Shown: positions 1 to 13,439, counted from the first letter of the stretch. The stretch is 64,000 nt of DNA from Labia minor (GCA_963082975.1 OY720347.1:8600225-8664224); one strand, 5' to 3'. The notes: generated by a model not told the origin, from the letters alone. Made by a program: numbers and translations.

Positions 1-2
1 TA

Positions 3-1502
3 ACTGCATGTTATTTGAGGAACAGAAGCCCAACATCATCTTTAAAAGGACAAATACCTTATAACATCCTTACAAACAAAAAATTTAATGTCTCACATTT
101 AAGAACTTTTGGTATGAGAGTACGTTTTTTAAATAAAAATAATAAAAATAAATTAAATTCAAGAACAATTGAAGGAATTTTTATAGGTTATTGCGAGGAA
201 AGCAAAGCTTATAGAGTATATGATCCCATGACCAGAAGGGTACATATTACTCGAGATATTAAATTTATAAACGAATTTCATAATAAAAATGGAGATAATT
301 TAAAATATAATGATTTATTAGAAGAAAATTCAAAATACAACAGCTTGGACATAATGATTGATAAACATAATAATGATGCATCTTTAGAAAGTGATATAGA
401 CGAAAATAACATTGACCAACAGAGAGGAAGAGGACGTCCTAAAATGATTAAAAGTGGAAATAGGGGAAGACCCAGAAAAGTCTATCAATACAAAAAATCC
501 GAAAGTGAAAATGATGAAGAAACAATTCCCAGCTCTAGAGACAGTGATGTCTTAAGTTCAGAAGATGAACTCTCGATAGAAACGACCGAAGGAGAGGTCC
601 AAGGACTTAATGTAGAACTGAAAATTAAAGATGCACTATTGCAAGAAGACTCGAACTTATGGAAAACAGCCATGAGGAAAGAAATGATTACATTAATTAA
701 AAACGATACTTGGAGAATGGTCAGGAAACACGAAAATCAAAATATAGTGGGTAGTCGTTTTGTCTTAACGACCAAAAATGATAATACTAAAAAGGCCAGG
801 TTAGTCGCCAAGGGATATAGCCAAACTTATTCTATAGATTATTTTGATACTTATTCACCTGTCGCCAGAATGAGCAGCGTGAGGACACTAATGGCCAAAT
901 CTATAGAAGAAAAGTTGTACATTGAACAAATGGACGTGGAGGCAGCGTATTTAAATGGTGAACTGGAAGAGAACATTTACATGGAATGTCCTGAAGGGTT
1001 TAACGACATATTGAAAGATTTAGTCGAAAATGAAAATGAAAATATAAAAAAGATTGCATTACAAATGATAAAAGACTTTAAAAAAGGGAAAAATATATTA
1101 AAATTAAAAAAGGCTATATACGGATTGAAACAATCCGGACGCCAATGGTACAAAAAATTAGACATAAAATTAAAAAATTTAGGAATGTCTCCATTGGAGA
1201 GTGATCCATGCATATATATTAAAAATAATAATAATAATAATAAAAACGTATTAATATTAATCATTTACGTGGATGATATAATCATAATAGGATCAAATAA
1301 AAAGGATATTAATGAATTTAAAAAGAATTTGTCTAATGATTTTAACATGAAAGACATGGGAGAAATAAATCAATTTTTAGGCATAAAGTTTGAATACGAT
1401 AGAGATAAAAACGTCTTAAGTATGCCTGCTGATTTTCTCACGAAAACCGTCTCAAAGGTCAAGCAAGAAGATTGTATGAGAAGACTCAAGCAAATGAATT
1501 AA
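3..1502 (+). CDS. Gag-Pol polyprotein, C-terminal part (integrase end, RT; RNase H deleted)
   Basis: The reading frame is open to the left edge of the window, so no start codon belongs here; the first complete codon is at position 3 and corresponds to residue 637 of the full-length copy at 13671-17075. The visible part encodes the end of integrase, two AT-hook-like motifs (RGRGRPK and RGRPRK), an acidic serine-rich linker, and a copia-type reverse transcriptase with RLVAKGYSQ, QMDVEAAYLNG, AIYGLKQSGRQWY and the catalytic YVDD. After FLGIKFEYDRDKNVLSM it passes directly to PADFLTK, the peptide that normally follows RNase H, so RNase H and the RT thumb are absent. The protein is identical to the matching part of copy 2, including this junction. 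Confidence 0.93.
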   Translation, partial: TACYLRNRSPTSSLKGQIPYNILTNKKFNVSHLRTFGMRVRFLNKNNKNKLNSRTIEGIFIGYCEESKAYRVYDPMTRRVHITRDIKFINEFHNKNGDNLKYNDLLEENSKYNSLDIMIDKHNNDASLESDIDENNIDQQRGRGRPKMIKSGNRGRPRKVYQYKKSESENDEETIPSSRDSDVLSSEDELSIETTEGEVQGLNVELKIKDALLQEDSNLWKTAMRKEMITLIKNDTWRMVRKHENQNIVGSRFVLTTKNDNTKKARLVAKGYSQTYSIDYFDTYSPVARMSSVRTLMAKSIEEKLYIEQMDVEAAYLNGELEENIYMECPEGFNDILKDLVENENENIKKIALQMIKDFKKGKNILKLKKAIYGLKQSGRQWYKKLDIKLKNLGMSPLESDPCIYIKNNNNNNKNVLILIIYVDDIIIIGSNKKDINEFKKNLSNDFNMKDMGEINQFLGIKFEYDRDKNVLSMPADFLTKTVSKVKQEDCMRRLKQMN

Positions 1503-1564
1503 TTAAAAAAAAAAAAATGTTTATATTGTAAAATTGTATTTATTTATATTTTAATTATTCACTT
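1503..1564 (+). other. 3' untranslated stretch of retrotransposon copy 1
   Basis: A short AT-rich stretch with a run of A residues just after the stop codon separates the ORF from the polypurine tract. There is no room for an env-like gene, which fits Ty1/copia rather than an errantivirus-type element. Confidence 0.8.
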
Positions 1565-1572
1565 GAAGGGGG
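1565..1572 (+). other. Polypurine tract (plus-strand primer), copy 1
   Basis: GAAGGGGG lies 2 bp upstream of the TGTTAAAG start of the 3' LTR. In LTR retrotransposons this RNase H-resistant purine run primes plus-strand DNA synthesis. It stands out in an otherwise AT-rich stretch. Confidence 0.85.
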
Positions 1573-1574
1573 TG

Positions 1575-1723
1575 TGTTAAAGTATATTAAAGTTGGTAAC
1601 CCTGCACCTTCTTACCTGTATATATATTTATAGTATGACCTTAGAGTAAATGTTCACCTTGTATTAAAAACACATTCAAACTCGAACAGTGCATTTTCAT
1701 TAAACACATTTAAAACTCCAACA
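1575..1723 (+). repeat. 3' LTR of copy 1 (149 bp)
   Basis: It begins TGTTAAAG and ends CTCCAACA, with the TG...CA termini usual for LTRs. It matches both LTRs of copy 2 over all 149 bp. It holds a TATA-like stretch (1619-1632) and ATTAAA hexamers that could act as poly(A) signals. It is short for a copia-type LTR. Confidence 0.95.
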
Positions 1724-1728
1724 AAGGT
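1724..1728. other. Target-site duplication AAGGT right of copy 1
   Basis: AAGGT directly follows the LTR and continues into the satellite dyad. The same 5 bp flank both sides of copy 2. The left partner of copy 1 is outside the window, so here the TSD is inferred from the duplicate. Confidence 0.75.
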
Positions 1729-1743
1729 CATCGTACGATGACC
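1726..1743. other. Perfect 18-bp palindrome at monomer start (example)
   Basis: GGTCATCGTACGATGACC equals its own reverse complement. The same perfect form recurs in many monomers, for example at 17299-17316 and in units starting near 27547, 28499, 33149 and 60647. Other monomers keep 7-bp arms with a non-palindromic centre (GTAG or TTAG) or a shifted centre (GTACAGTGACC). It could form a hairpin or cruciform or bind a dimeric protein; neither can be shown from sequence alone. Confidence 0.85.
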
Positions 1744-2445
1744 CTAGGTTTTAGGCATAATAAAATAATTATTCATCAGAAATATCAATAATATATTTTT
1801 TTAATATTTTTATAATGTAAAATGAACGAATTTATTATTTATTTTTAAAAATTTCATTTTTTAATTTTCCCGTAAAAATTATGAAAGGTCATCGTAGGAT
1901 GACCCTAGGTTTTCGGCATAAAAACATAATTATTCATCAGAAATATCAATAATATATTTTTTTAATATTTTTATGATGTAAAATTAAGAATTTATTATTT
2001 ATTTTTAAAAATTTCATTTTTTAATTTTACCGTAAAAATTATGAAAGGTCATCTTAGGATGACCCTACGTTTTCGGCATAAAAAAATAATTATTCATCAG
2101 AAATATCAATAATATATTTTTTTAATAATTTTATGATGTAAAATGAACGAATTTATTATTTTTTTTAAAACATTTCATTTTTTAATTTTACCGAAAATAT
2201 TATGAAAGGTCATCTTAGGATGACCCTACGTTTTCGGCATAAAAAAATAATTTTTAGTAAGAAATATGAATAATATATTTTTTTAATATTTTTATGATGT
2301 AAAATGAACGAATTTATTATTTATTTTTAAAAATTTCATTTTTTAATTTTCCCCTAAAAATTATGAAAGATCATCGTACGATGACCCTAGGTTTTCGGCA
2401 TAAACAAATAATTATTCATCAGAAATATCAATAATATATTTTTTT

Positions 2446-2550
2446 TAATATTTTTATGATGTAAAATGAACGAATTTATTATTTTTTTTAAAACATTTCA
2501 TTTTTTAATTTGACCCTAGGTTTTAGGCATAATAAAATAATTATTCATCA
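2446..2550 (+). repeat. Truncated satellite monomer junction lacking the dyad's left arm
   Basis: Around 2511 the monomer passes from TTTTTTAATTT directly to GACCCTAGG, losing about 45 bp that would include the monomer end and the GGTCATC arm. The same scar occurs near 18084 and 22243. It is a good private marker: the first two copies support the 15.57-kb duplication, the third the 4.16-kb duplication. Confidence 0.85.
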
Positions 2551-5500
2551 GAAATATCAATAATATATTTTTTTAATATTATTATGATGTAAAATGAACG
2601 AATTTATTATTTATTTTTAAAAATTTCATTTTTTAATAATCCTGTAAAAATTATGAAAGGTCATCGTAGGATGACCTTAGGTTTTCGTCATAAAAAAATA
2701 ATTTTTAGTAAGAAATATGAATAATATATGTTTTTTAATATTTTTATGATGTAAAATGAACGAATTTATTATTTTTTTTAAAACATTTCATTTTTTAATT
2801 TTACCGAAAATATTATGAAAGGTCATCTTAGGATGACCCTAGGTTTACGGCATAAAAAAATAATTATTCATCAGAAATATCAATAATATATTTTTTTAAT
2901 AATTTTATGATGTAAAATGAACGAATTTATTATTTATTTTTAAAAATTTCATTTTTTAATTTTACCGTAAAAATTATGAAAGGTCATCTTAGGATGACCC
3001 TAGGTTTTCATCATAAAAAAATAATTATTCATCAGAAATATCAATAATATATATTTTTAATAATTTTATGATGTAAAATGAACGAATTTATTATTTATTT
3101 TTAAAAATTTCATTTTTTAATTTTCCCGTAAAAATTATGAAAGGTCATCGTAGGATGACCCTAGGTTTACGGCATAAACAAATAATTATTCATCAGAAAT
3201 ATCAATAATATATTTTTTTTAATATTTTTATGATGTAAAATGAACGAATTTATTATTTTTTTTAAAACATTTCATTTTTTAATTTTACCGAAAATATTAT
3301 GAAAGGTCATCTTAGGATGACCCTACGTTTTCGGCATAAAAAAATAATTATTCATCAGAAATATCATTAATATATTTTTTTAATAATTTTATGATGTAAA
3401 ATGAACGAATTTATTATTTTTTTTAAAACATTTCATTTTTTAATTTTACCGAAAATATTATGAAAGGTCATCTTAGGATGACCCTATGTTTTCATCATAA
3501 AAAAATAATTATTCATCAGAAATATCAATAATATATATTTTTAATAATTTTATGATGTAAAATGAACGAATTTATTATTTATTTTTAAAAATTTCATTTT
3601 TTAATTTTCCCGTAAAAATTATGAAAGGTCATCGTAGGATGACCCTAGGTTTACGGCATAAAAAAATAATTATTCATCAGAAATATCAATAATATATTTT
3701 TTTAATATTTTTATGATGTAAAATGAAGAATTTATTATTTATTTTTAAAAATTTCATTTTTTAATTTTCCCCTAAAAATTATGAAAGGTCATCGTAGGAT
3801 GACCCTAGGTTTTAGGCATAATAAAATAATTATTCATCAGAAATATCAATAATATATTTTTTTAATATTATTATGATGTAAAATGAACGAATTTATTATT
3901 TATTTTTAAAAATTTCATTTTTTAATAATCCTGTAAAAATTATGAAAGGTCATCGTAGGATGACCTTAGGTTTTCGGCATAAAAAAATAATTTTTAGTAA
4001 GAAATATGAATAATATATGTTTTTTAATATTTTTATGATGTAAAATGAACGAATTTATTATTTTTTTTAAAACATTTCATTTTTTAATTTTACCGAAAAT
4101 ATTATGAAAGGTCATCTTAGGATGACCCTAGGTTTTCGGCATAAAAAAATAATTATTCATCAGAAATATCAATAATATATTTTTTTAATAATTTTATGAT
4201 GTAAAATGAACGAATTTATTATTTATTTTTAAAAATTTCATTTTTTAATTTTCCCGTAAAAATTATGAAAGGTCATCGTACAGTGACCCTAGGTTTTCGG
4301 CATAAACAAATAATTATTCATCAGAAATATCAATAATATATTTTTTTTAATATTTTAATAATGTAAAATGAACGAATTTATTATTTTTTTTAAAACATTT
4401 CATTTTTTAATTTTACCGAAAATATTATGAAAGGTCATCTTAGAATGACCCTACGTTTTCGGCATAAAAAAATAATTATTGATCAGAAATATCAATAATA
4501 TATTTTTTTAATATTTTTATAATGTAAAATGAACGAATTTATTATTTATTTTTAAAAATTTCATTTTTTAATTTTCCCGTAAAAATTATGAAAGATCATC
4601 GTAGGATGACCCTAGGTTTTCGGCATAAAAAAATAATTTTTAGTAAGAAATATGAATAATATATGTTTTTTAATATTTTTATGATGTAAAATGAACGAAT
4701 GTATTATTTTTTTTAAAACATTTCATTTTTTATTTTTACCTAAAATATTATGAAAGGTCATCTTAGGATGACCCTAGGTTTTTGGCATTAAAAAATAATT
4801 ATTCATCAGAAATATCAATAATATATTTTTTTAATATTTTTATGATGTAAAATGAAGAATTTATTATTTATTTTTAAAAATTTCATTTTTTAATTTTACC
4901 GTAAAAATTATGAAAGGTCATCGTACGATGACCCTAGGTTTTCGGCATAAACAAATAATTATTCATCAGAAATATCAATAATATATTTTTTTTAATATTT
5001 TTATGATGTAAAATGAAGAATTTATTATTTATTTTTAAAAATTTCATTTTTTAATTTTCCCGTAAAAATTATGAAAGGTCATCGTACAGTGACCCTAGGT
5101 TTTCGGCATAAACAAATAATTATTCATCAGAAATATCAATAATATATTTTTTTTAATATTTTAATAATGTAAAATGAACGAATTTATTATTTTTTTTAAA
5201 ACATTTCATTTTTTAATTTTACCGAAAATATTATGAAAGGTCATCTTAGGATGACCCTACGTTTTCGGCATAAAAAAATAATTATTGATCAGAAATATCA
5301 ATAATATATTTTTTTAATATTTTTATAATGTAAAATGAACGAATTTATTATTTATTTTTAAAAATTTCATTTTTTAATTTTCCCGTAAAAATTATGAAAG
5401 ATCATCGTAGGATGACCCTAGGTTTTCGGCATAAAAAAATAATTTTTAGTAAGAAATATGAATAATATATGTTTTTTAATATTTTTATGATGTAAAATGA

Positions 5501-7789
5501 ACGAATGTATTATTTTTTTTAAAACATTTCATTTATTAATTTTACCGAAAATATTATGAAAGGTCATCTTAGGATGACCCTACGTTTTCGGCATAAAAAA
5601 ATAATTATTCATCAGAAATATCAATAATATATTTTTTTAATATTTTAATGATGTAAAATGAACGAATTTATTATTTATTTTTAAAAATTTCATTTTTTAA
5701 TTTTCCCCTAAAAATTATGAAAGGTCATCGTAGGATGACCCTAGGTTTTAGGCATAATAAAATAATTATTCATCAGAAATATCAATAATATATTTTTTTA
5801 ATATTTTTATGATGTAAAATGAAGAATTTATTATTTATTTTTAAAAATTTCATTTTTGAATTTTACCGTAAAAATTATGAAAGGTCATCTTAGGATGACC
5901 CTACGTTTTCGGCATAAAAAAATAATTATTCATCAGAAATATCAATAATATATTTTTTTAATAATTTTATGATGTAAAATGAACGAATTTATTATTTTTT
6001 TTAAAACATTTCATTTTTTAATTTTACCGAAAATATTATGAAAGGTCATCTTAGGATGACCCTACGTTTTCGGCATAAAAAAATAATTATTTATCAGAAA
6101 TATCAATAATATATTTTTTTAATATTTTTATAATGTAAAATGAACGAATTTATTATTTATTTTTAAAAATTTCATTTTTTAATTTTCCCGTAAAAATTAT
6201 GAAAGATCATCGTAGGATGACCCTAGGTTTTCGGCATAAAAAAATAATTTTTAGTAAGAAATATGAATAATATATGTTTTTTAATATTTTTATGATGTAA
6301 AATGAACGAATTTATTATTTTTTTTAAAACATTTCATTTTTTAATTTTACCGAAAATATTATGAAAGGTCATCTTAGGATGACCCTAGGTTTTCGGCATA
6401 AAAAAATAATTATTCATCAGAAATATCAATAATATATTTTTTTAATAATTTTATGATGTAAAATGAACGAATTTATTATTTATTTTTAAAAATTTCATTT
6501 TTTAATTTTCCCGTAAAAATTATGAAAGGTCATCGTACAGTGACCCTAGGTTTTCGGCATAAACAAATAATTATTCATCAGAAATATCAATAATATATTT
6601 TTTTTAATATTTTAATAATGTAAAATGAACGAATTTATTATTTTTTTTAAAACATTTCATTTTTTAATTTTACCGAAAATATTATGAAAGGTCATCTTAG
6701 GATGACCCTACGTTTTCGGCATAAAAAAATAATTATTGATCAGAAATATCAATAATATATTTTTTTAATATTTTTATAATGTAAAATGAACGAATTTATT
6801 ATTTATTTTTAAAAATTTCATTTTTTAATTTTCCCGTAAAAATTATGAAAGATCATCGTAGGATGACCCTAGGTTTTCGGCATAAAAAAATAATTTTTAG
6901 TAAGAAATATGAATAATATATGTTTTTTAATATTTTTATGATGTAAAATGAACGAATGTATTATTTTTTTTAAAACATTTCATTTATTAATTTTACCGAA
7001 AATATTATGAAAGGTCATCTTAGGATGACCCTACGTTTTCGGCATAAAAAAATAATTATTCATCAGAAATATCAATAATATATTTTTTTAATATTTTAAT
7101 GATGTAAAATGAACGAATTTATTATTTATTTTTAAAAATTTCATTTTTTAATTTTCCCCTAAAAATTATGAAAGGTCATCGTAGGATGACCCTAGGTTTT
7201 AGGCATAATAAAATAATTATTCATCAGAAATATCAATAATATATTTTTTTAATATTTTTATGATGTAAAATGAAGAATTTATTATTTATTTTTAAAAATT
7301 TCATTTTTTAATTTTACCGTAAAAATTATGAAAGGTCATCGTACGATGACCCTAGGTTTTAGGCATAATAAAATAATTATTCATCAGAAATATCAATAAT
7401 ATATTTTTTTAATATTTTTATAATGTAAAATGAACGAATTCATTATTTATTTTTAAAAATTTCATTTTTTAATTTTACCGTAAAAATTATGAAAGGTCAT
7501 CTTAGGATGACCCTACGTTTTCGGCATAAAAAAATAATTATTCATCAGAAATATCAATAATATATTTTTTTAATAATTTTATGATGTAAAATGAACGAAT
7601 TTATTATTTTTTTTAAAACATTTCATTTTTTAATTTTACCGAAAATATTATGAAAGGTCATCTTAGGATGACCCTACGTTTTCGGCATAAAAAAATAATT
7701 TTTAGTAAGAAATATGAATAATATATTTTTTTAATATTTTTATGATGTAAAATGAACGAATTTATTATTTATTTTTAAAAATTTCATTT

Positions 7790-7850
7790 TTTAATTTTCC
7801 CCTAAAAATTATGAAAGATCAAGGTTTTCGGCATAAACAAATAATTATTC
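7790..7850 (+). repeat. Dyad-deleted satellite monomer (example)
   Basis: The monomer start reads GAAAGATCAAGGTTTTCGG: 15 bp covering most of the palindrome are missing. The same deletion occurs at about 28030, 29621, 33631 and 36191, at spacings of 1591, 4010 and 2560 bp, so it marks amplified blocks. Confidence 0.85.
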
Positions 7851-8524
7851 ATCAGAAATATCAATAATATATTTTTTTAATATTTTTATGATGTAAAATG
7901 AACGAATTTATTATTTTTTTTAAAACATTTCATTTTTTAATTTTACCGAAAATATTATGAAAGGTCATCTTAGGATGACCCTAGGTTTTCGGCATAAAAA
8001 AATAATTATTCATCAGAAATATCAATAATATATTTTTTTAATATTTTTATTATGTAAAATGAAGAATTTATTATTTATTTTTAAAAATTTCATTTATTAA
8101 TTTTACCGTAAAAATTATGAAAGGTCATCGTACGATGACCCTAGGTTTTCGGAATAAACAAATAATTATTCATCAGAAATATCAATAATATATTTTTTTA
8201 ATATTTTTATGATGTAAAATGAAGAATTTATTATTTATTTTTAAAAATTTCATTTTTTAATTTTACCGTAAAAATTATGAAAGGTCATCGTACGATGACC
8301 CTAGGTTTTAGGCATAATAAAATAATTATTCATCAGAAATATCAATAATATATTTTTTTAATATTTTTATAATGTAAAATGAACGAATTTATTATTTATT
8401 TTTAAAAATTTCATTTTTTAATTTTACCGTAAAAATTATGAAAGGTCATCTTAGGATGACCCTACGTTTTCGGCATAAAAAAATAATTATTCATCAGAAA
8501 TATCAATAATATATTTTTTTAATA

Positions 8525-11500
8525 ATTTTATGATGTAAAATGAACGAATTTATTATTTTTTTTAAAACATTTCATTTTTTAATTTTACCGAAAATATTAT
8601 GAAAGGTCATCTTAGGATGACCCTACGTTTTCGGCATAAAAAAATAATTTTTAGTAAGAAATATGAATAATATATTTTTTTAATATTTTTATGATGTAAA
8701 ATGAACGAATTTATTATTTATTTTTAAAAATTTCATTTTTTAATTTTCCCCTAAAAATTATGAAAGATCATCGTACGATGACCCTAGGTTTTCGGCATAA
8801 ACAAATAATTATTCATCAGAAATATCAATAATATATTTTTTTTAATATTTTTATGATGTAAAATGAACGAATTTATTATTTTTTTTAAAACATTTCATTT
8901 TTTAATTTTACCGAAAATATTATGAAAGGTCATCTTAGGATGACCCTACGTTTTCGGCATAAAAAAATAATTATTCATCAGAAATATCAATAATATATTT
9001 TTTTAATATTTTTATGATGTAAAATGAACGAATTTATTATTTATTTTTAAAAATTTCATTTTTTAATTTTCCCCTAAAAATTATGAAAGGTCATCGTAGG
9101 ATGACCCTAGGTTTTAGGCATAATAAAATAATTATTCATCAGAAATATCAATAATATATTTTTTTAATATTATTATGATGTAAAATGAACGAATTTATTA
9201 TTTATTTTTAAATATTTCATTTTTTAATAATCCTGTAAAAATTATGAAAGGTCATCGTAGGATGACCCTAGGTTTTCGGCATAAAAAAATAATTTTTAGT
9301 AAGAAATATGAATAATATATTTTTTTTAATATTTTTATGATGTAAAATGAACGAATTTATTATTTTTTCTAAAACATTTCATTTTTTAATTTTACCGAAA
9401 ATATTATGAAAGGTCATCTTAGGATGACCCTAGGTTTTCGGCATAAAAAAATAATTATTCATCAGAAATATCAATAATATATATTTTTAATAATTTTATG
9501 ATGTAAAATGAACGAATTTATTATTTATTTTTAAAAATTTCATTTTTTAATTTTCCCGTAAAAATTATGAAAGGTCATCGTAGGATGACCCTAGGTTTAC
9601 GGCATAAAAAAATAATTATTCATCAGAAATATCAATAATATATTTTTTTAATATTTTTATGATGTAAAATGAAGAATTTATTATTTATTTTTAAAAATTT
9701 CATTTTTTAATTTTCCCCTAAAAATTATGAAAGGTCATCGTAGGATGACCCTAGGTTTTAGGCATAATAAAATAATTATTCATCAGAAATATCAATAATA
9801 TATTTTTTTAATATTATTATGATGTAAAATGAACGAATTTATTATTTATTTTTAAAAATTTCATTTTTTAATAATCCTGTAAAAATTATGAAAGGTCATC
9901 GTAGGATGACCCTAGGTTTTAGGCATAATAAAATAATTATTCATCAGAAATATCAATAATATATTTTTTTAATATTTTTATAATGTAAAATGAACGAATT
10001 TATTATTTTTTTTAAAACATTTCATTTTTTAATTTTACCGAAAATATTATGAAAGGTCATCTTAGGATGACCCTACGTTTTCGGCATAAAAAAATAATTA
10101 TTCAACAGAAATATCATTAATATATTTTTTTAATAATTTTATGATGTAAAATGAACGAATTTATTATTTTTTTTAAAACATTTCATTTTTTAATTTTACC
10201 GAAAATATTATGAAAGGTCATCTTAGGATGACCCTACGTTTTCGGCATAAAAAAATAATTTTTAGTAAGAAATATGAATAATATATTTTTTTAATATTTT
10301 TATGATGTAAAATGAACGAATTTATTATTTATTTTTAAAAATTTCATTTTTTAATTTTCCCCTAAAAATTATGAAAGATCATCGTACGATGACCCTAGGT
10401 TTTCGGCATAAACAAATAATTATTCATCAGAAATATCAATAATATATTTTTTTTAATATTTTTATGATGTAAAATGAACGAATTTATTATTTTTTTTAAA
10501 ACATTTCATTTTTTAATTTTACCGAAAATATTATGAAAGGTCATCTTAGGATGACCCTACGTTTTCGGCATAAAAAAATAATTATTCATCAGAAATATCA
10601 ATAATATATTTTTTTAATATTTTTATGATGTAAAATGAACGAATTTATTATTTATTTTTAAAAATTTCATTTTTTAATTTTCCCCTAAAAATTATGAAAG
10701 GTCATCGTAGGATGACCCTAGGTTTTAGGCATAATAAAATAATTATTCATCAGAAATATCAATAATATATTTTTTTAATATTATTATGATGTAAAATGAA
10801 CGAATTTATTATTTATTTTTAAATATTTCATTTTTTAATAATCCTGTAAAAATTATGAAAGGTCATCGTAGGATGACCCTAGGTTTTCGGCATAAAAAAA
10901 TAATTTTTAGTAAGAAATATGAATAATATATTTTTTTTAATATTTTTATGATGTAAAATGAACGAATTTATTATTTTTTCTAAAACATTTCATTTTTTAA
11001 TTTTACCGAAAATATTATGAAAGGTCATCTTAGGATGACCCTAGGTTTTCGGCATAAAAAAATAATTATTCATCAGAAATATCAATAATATATATTTTTA
11101 ATAATTTTATGATGTAAAATGAACGAATTTATTATTTATTTTTAAAAATTTCATTTTTTAATTTTCCCGTAAAAATTATGAAAGGTCATCGTAGGATGAC
11201 CCTAGGTTTACGGCATAAAAAAATAATTATTCATCAGAAATATCAATAATATATTTTTTTAATATTTTTATGATGTAAAATGAAGAATTTATTATTTATT
11301 TTTAAAAATTTCATTTTTTAATTTTCCCCTAAAAATTATGAAAGGTCATCGTAGGATGACCCTAGGTTTTAGGCATAATAAAATAATTATTCATCAGAAA
11401 TATCAATAATATATTTTTTTAATATTATTATGATGTAAAATGAACGAATTTATTATTTATTTTTAAAAATTTCATTTTTTAATAATCCTGTAAAAATTAT

Positions 11501-11838
11501 GAAAGGTCATCGTAGGATGACCCTAGGTTTTAGGCATAATAAAATAATTATTCATCAGAAATATCAATAATATATTTTTTTAATATTTTTATAATGTAAA
11601 ATGAACGAATTTATTATTTTTTTTAAAACATTTCATTTTTTAATTTTACCGAAAATATTATGAAAGGTCATCTTAGGATGACCCTACGTTTTCGGCATAA
11701 AAAAATAATTATTCAACAGAAATATCATTAATATATTTTTTTAATAATTTTATGATGTAAAATGAACGAATTTATTATTTTTTTTAAAACATTTCATTTT
11801 TTAATTTTACCGAAAATATTATGAAAGGTCATCTTAGG
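8525..11838 (+). repeat. 1.61-kb (10-monomer) tandem higher-order repeat, two copies
   Basis: Variants recur at an offset of 1611 bp: AATATTTCAT at 9211 and 10822, and the private CAACAGAA at 10103 and 11714. The copies are about 8525-10135 and 10136-11838. Edges are approximate because neighbouring monomers are similar. A unit of similar size (1609 bp) separates marker monomers at 40228 and 41837. Confidence 0.8.
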
Positions 11839-13434
11839 TTGACCCTAGGTTTTCATCATAAAAAAATAATTATTCATCAGAAATATCAATAATATATATT
11901 TTTAATAATTTTATGATGTAAAATGAATGAATTTATTATTTATTTTTAAAAATTTCATTTTTTAATTTTACCGTAAAAATTATGAAAGGTCATCGTACGA
12001 TGACCTTAGGTTTTCGGCATAAAAAAATAATTATTCATCAGAAATATCAATAATATATTTTTTTAATATTTTTATGATGTAAAATGAAGAATTTATTATT
12101 TATTTTTAAAAATTTCATTTTTTAATTTTCCCCTAAAAATTATGAAAGGTCATCGTAGGATGACCCTAGGTTTTAGGCATAATAAAATAATTATTCATCA
12201 GAAATATCAATAATATATTTTTTTAATATTATTATGATGTAAAATGAACGAATTTATTATTTATTTTTAAAAATTTCATTTTTTAATAATCCTGTAAAAA
12301 TTATGAAAGGTCATCGTAGGATGACCTTAGGTTTTCGGCATAAAAAAATAATTTTTAGTAAGAAATATGAATAATATATGTTTTTTAATATTTTTATGAT
12401 GTAAAATGAACGAATTTATTATTTTTTTTAAAACATTTCATTTTTTAATTTTACCGAAAATATTATGAAAGGTCATCTTAGGATGACCCTAGGTTTTCGG
12501 CATAAAAAAATAATTATTCATCAGAAATATCAATAATATATTTTTTTAATAATTTTATGATGTAAAATGAACGAATTTATTATTTATTTTTAAAAATTTC
12601 ATTTTTTAATTTTCCCGTAAAAATTATGAAAGGTCATCGTACAGTGACCCTAGGTTTTCGGCATAAACAAATAATTATTCATCAGAAATATCAATAATAT
12701 ATTTTTTTTAATATTTTAATAATGTAAAATGAACGAATTTATTATTTTTTTTAAAACATTTCATTTTTTAATTTTACCGAAAATATTATGAAAGGTCATC
12801 TTAGGATGACCCTACGTTTTCGGCATAAAAAAATAATTATTGATCAGAAATATCAATAATATATTTTTTTAATGTTTTTATAATGTAAAATGAACGAATT
12901 TATTATTTATTTTTAAAAATTTCATTTTTTAATTTTCCCGTAAAAATTATGAAAGATCATCGTAGGATGACCCTAGGTTTTCGGCATAAAAAAATAATTT
13001 TTAGTAAGAAATATGAATAATATATGTTTTTTAATATTTTTATGATGTAAAATGAACGAATGTATTATTTTTTTTAAAACATTTCATTTTTTAATTTTAC
13101 CGAAAATATTATGAAAGGTCATCTTAGTATGACCCTAGGTTTTCGGCATAAAAAAATAATTATTCATCAGAAATATCAATAATATATTTTTTTAATATTT
13201 TTATTATGTAAAATGAAGAATTTATTATTTATTTTTAAAAATTTCATTTTTTAATTTTACCGTAAAAATTATGAAAGGTCATCGTACGATGACCCTAGGT
13301 TTTCGGCATAAACAAATAATTATTCATCAGAAATATCAATAATATATTTTTTTAATATTTTTATGATGTAAAATGAAGAATTTATTATTTATTTTTAAAA
13401 ATTTCATTTTTTAATTTTACCGTAAAAATTATGA

Positions 13435-13439
13435 AAGGT
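13435..13439. other. Left target-site duplication AAGGT of copy 2
   Basis: AAGGT ends the satellite just before TGTTAAAG and is repeated at 17297-17301 right after CTCCAACA. A 5-bp TSD is the usual size for Ty1/copia integration. It lies at the left edge of the satellite dyad. Confidence 0.95.

Larger units (their letters stand above)
1..1723 (+). mobile_element. Ty1/copia LTR retrotransposon, copy 1 (5' part outside window)
   Basis: This is the 3' portion of an LTR retrotransposon: the end of the gag-pol ORF, a short 3' untranslated stretch, a polypurine tract and a complete 3' LTR. It matches copy 2 (13440-17296) base for base wherever I compared them, at a constant offset of 15573, so its missing start would lie about 2.1 kb left of the window. 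The satellite to its right is also the same as that to the right of copy 2. It is therefore a duplicate made together with its flank, not a separate insertion (inference from the shared flank). Confidence 0.95.
1..6387 (+). repeat. Segmental duplication, member 1 (partner 15574-21960)
   Basis: The sequence matches 15574-21960 at a constant offset of 15573 through the retrotransposon end, the LTR and 4.66 kb of satellite. I checked the offset at many lines and at private variants (AAAAACATAATT near 1921, GTAAAATTAAG near 1978, the truncated monomer near 2511, TACCTAAAATATT near 4737). It breaks at 6388/21961, where monomer types differ. Homology resumes at 6361-7261 versus 26091-26991, and again near 7321-8620 versus 27534-28833. 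Confidence 0.92.
1724..13439 (+). repeat. AT-rich tandem satellite array, left block (~73 monomers of ~160 bp)
   Basis: Head-to-tail monomers of about 158-162 bp (successive starts at 1723, 1884, 2044 and 2205) fill the space between the two retrotransposon copies. Each starts with a dyad of the form GGTCATC-N4-GATGACC, then CCTAGGTTTTCGGCATAAA or a variant, an AT-rich middle with A/T runs, and ends near AAAATTATGAAA. All monomers have the same orientation. No ORF of note, RNA gene or other insertion is visible. Recurrent variants (ATTCATCAG versus TTTAGTAAG; CCCGTAAAAATT versus ACCGAAAATATT; GAACGAATT versus GAAGAATT) recur in set orders, which shows higher-order structure. Left-flank positions 1724-6387 are repeated at 17297-21960. 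Confidence 0.97.

Noticed and set aside
15-17. TTG as a start codon for the first ORF
   Set aside because: The frame is open to the window edge and corresponds to residue 641 (Leu) of the full polyprotein, so this is an internal codon.
485-673. Minus-strand 62-residue ORF, repeated at 16058-16246
   Set aside because: It lies wholly inside the gag-pol coding strand, has Ser-rich shadow composition and no independent start or context; it is a by-product of the sense codons.
977-1264. Minus-strand 95-residue ORF rich in Phe/Ile/Leu, repeated at 16550-16837
   Set aside because: It looks membrane-like only because it is antisense to Lys/Asn-rich RT codons; not a gene.
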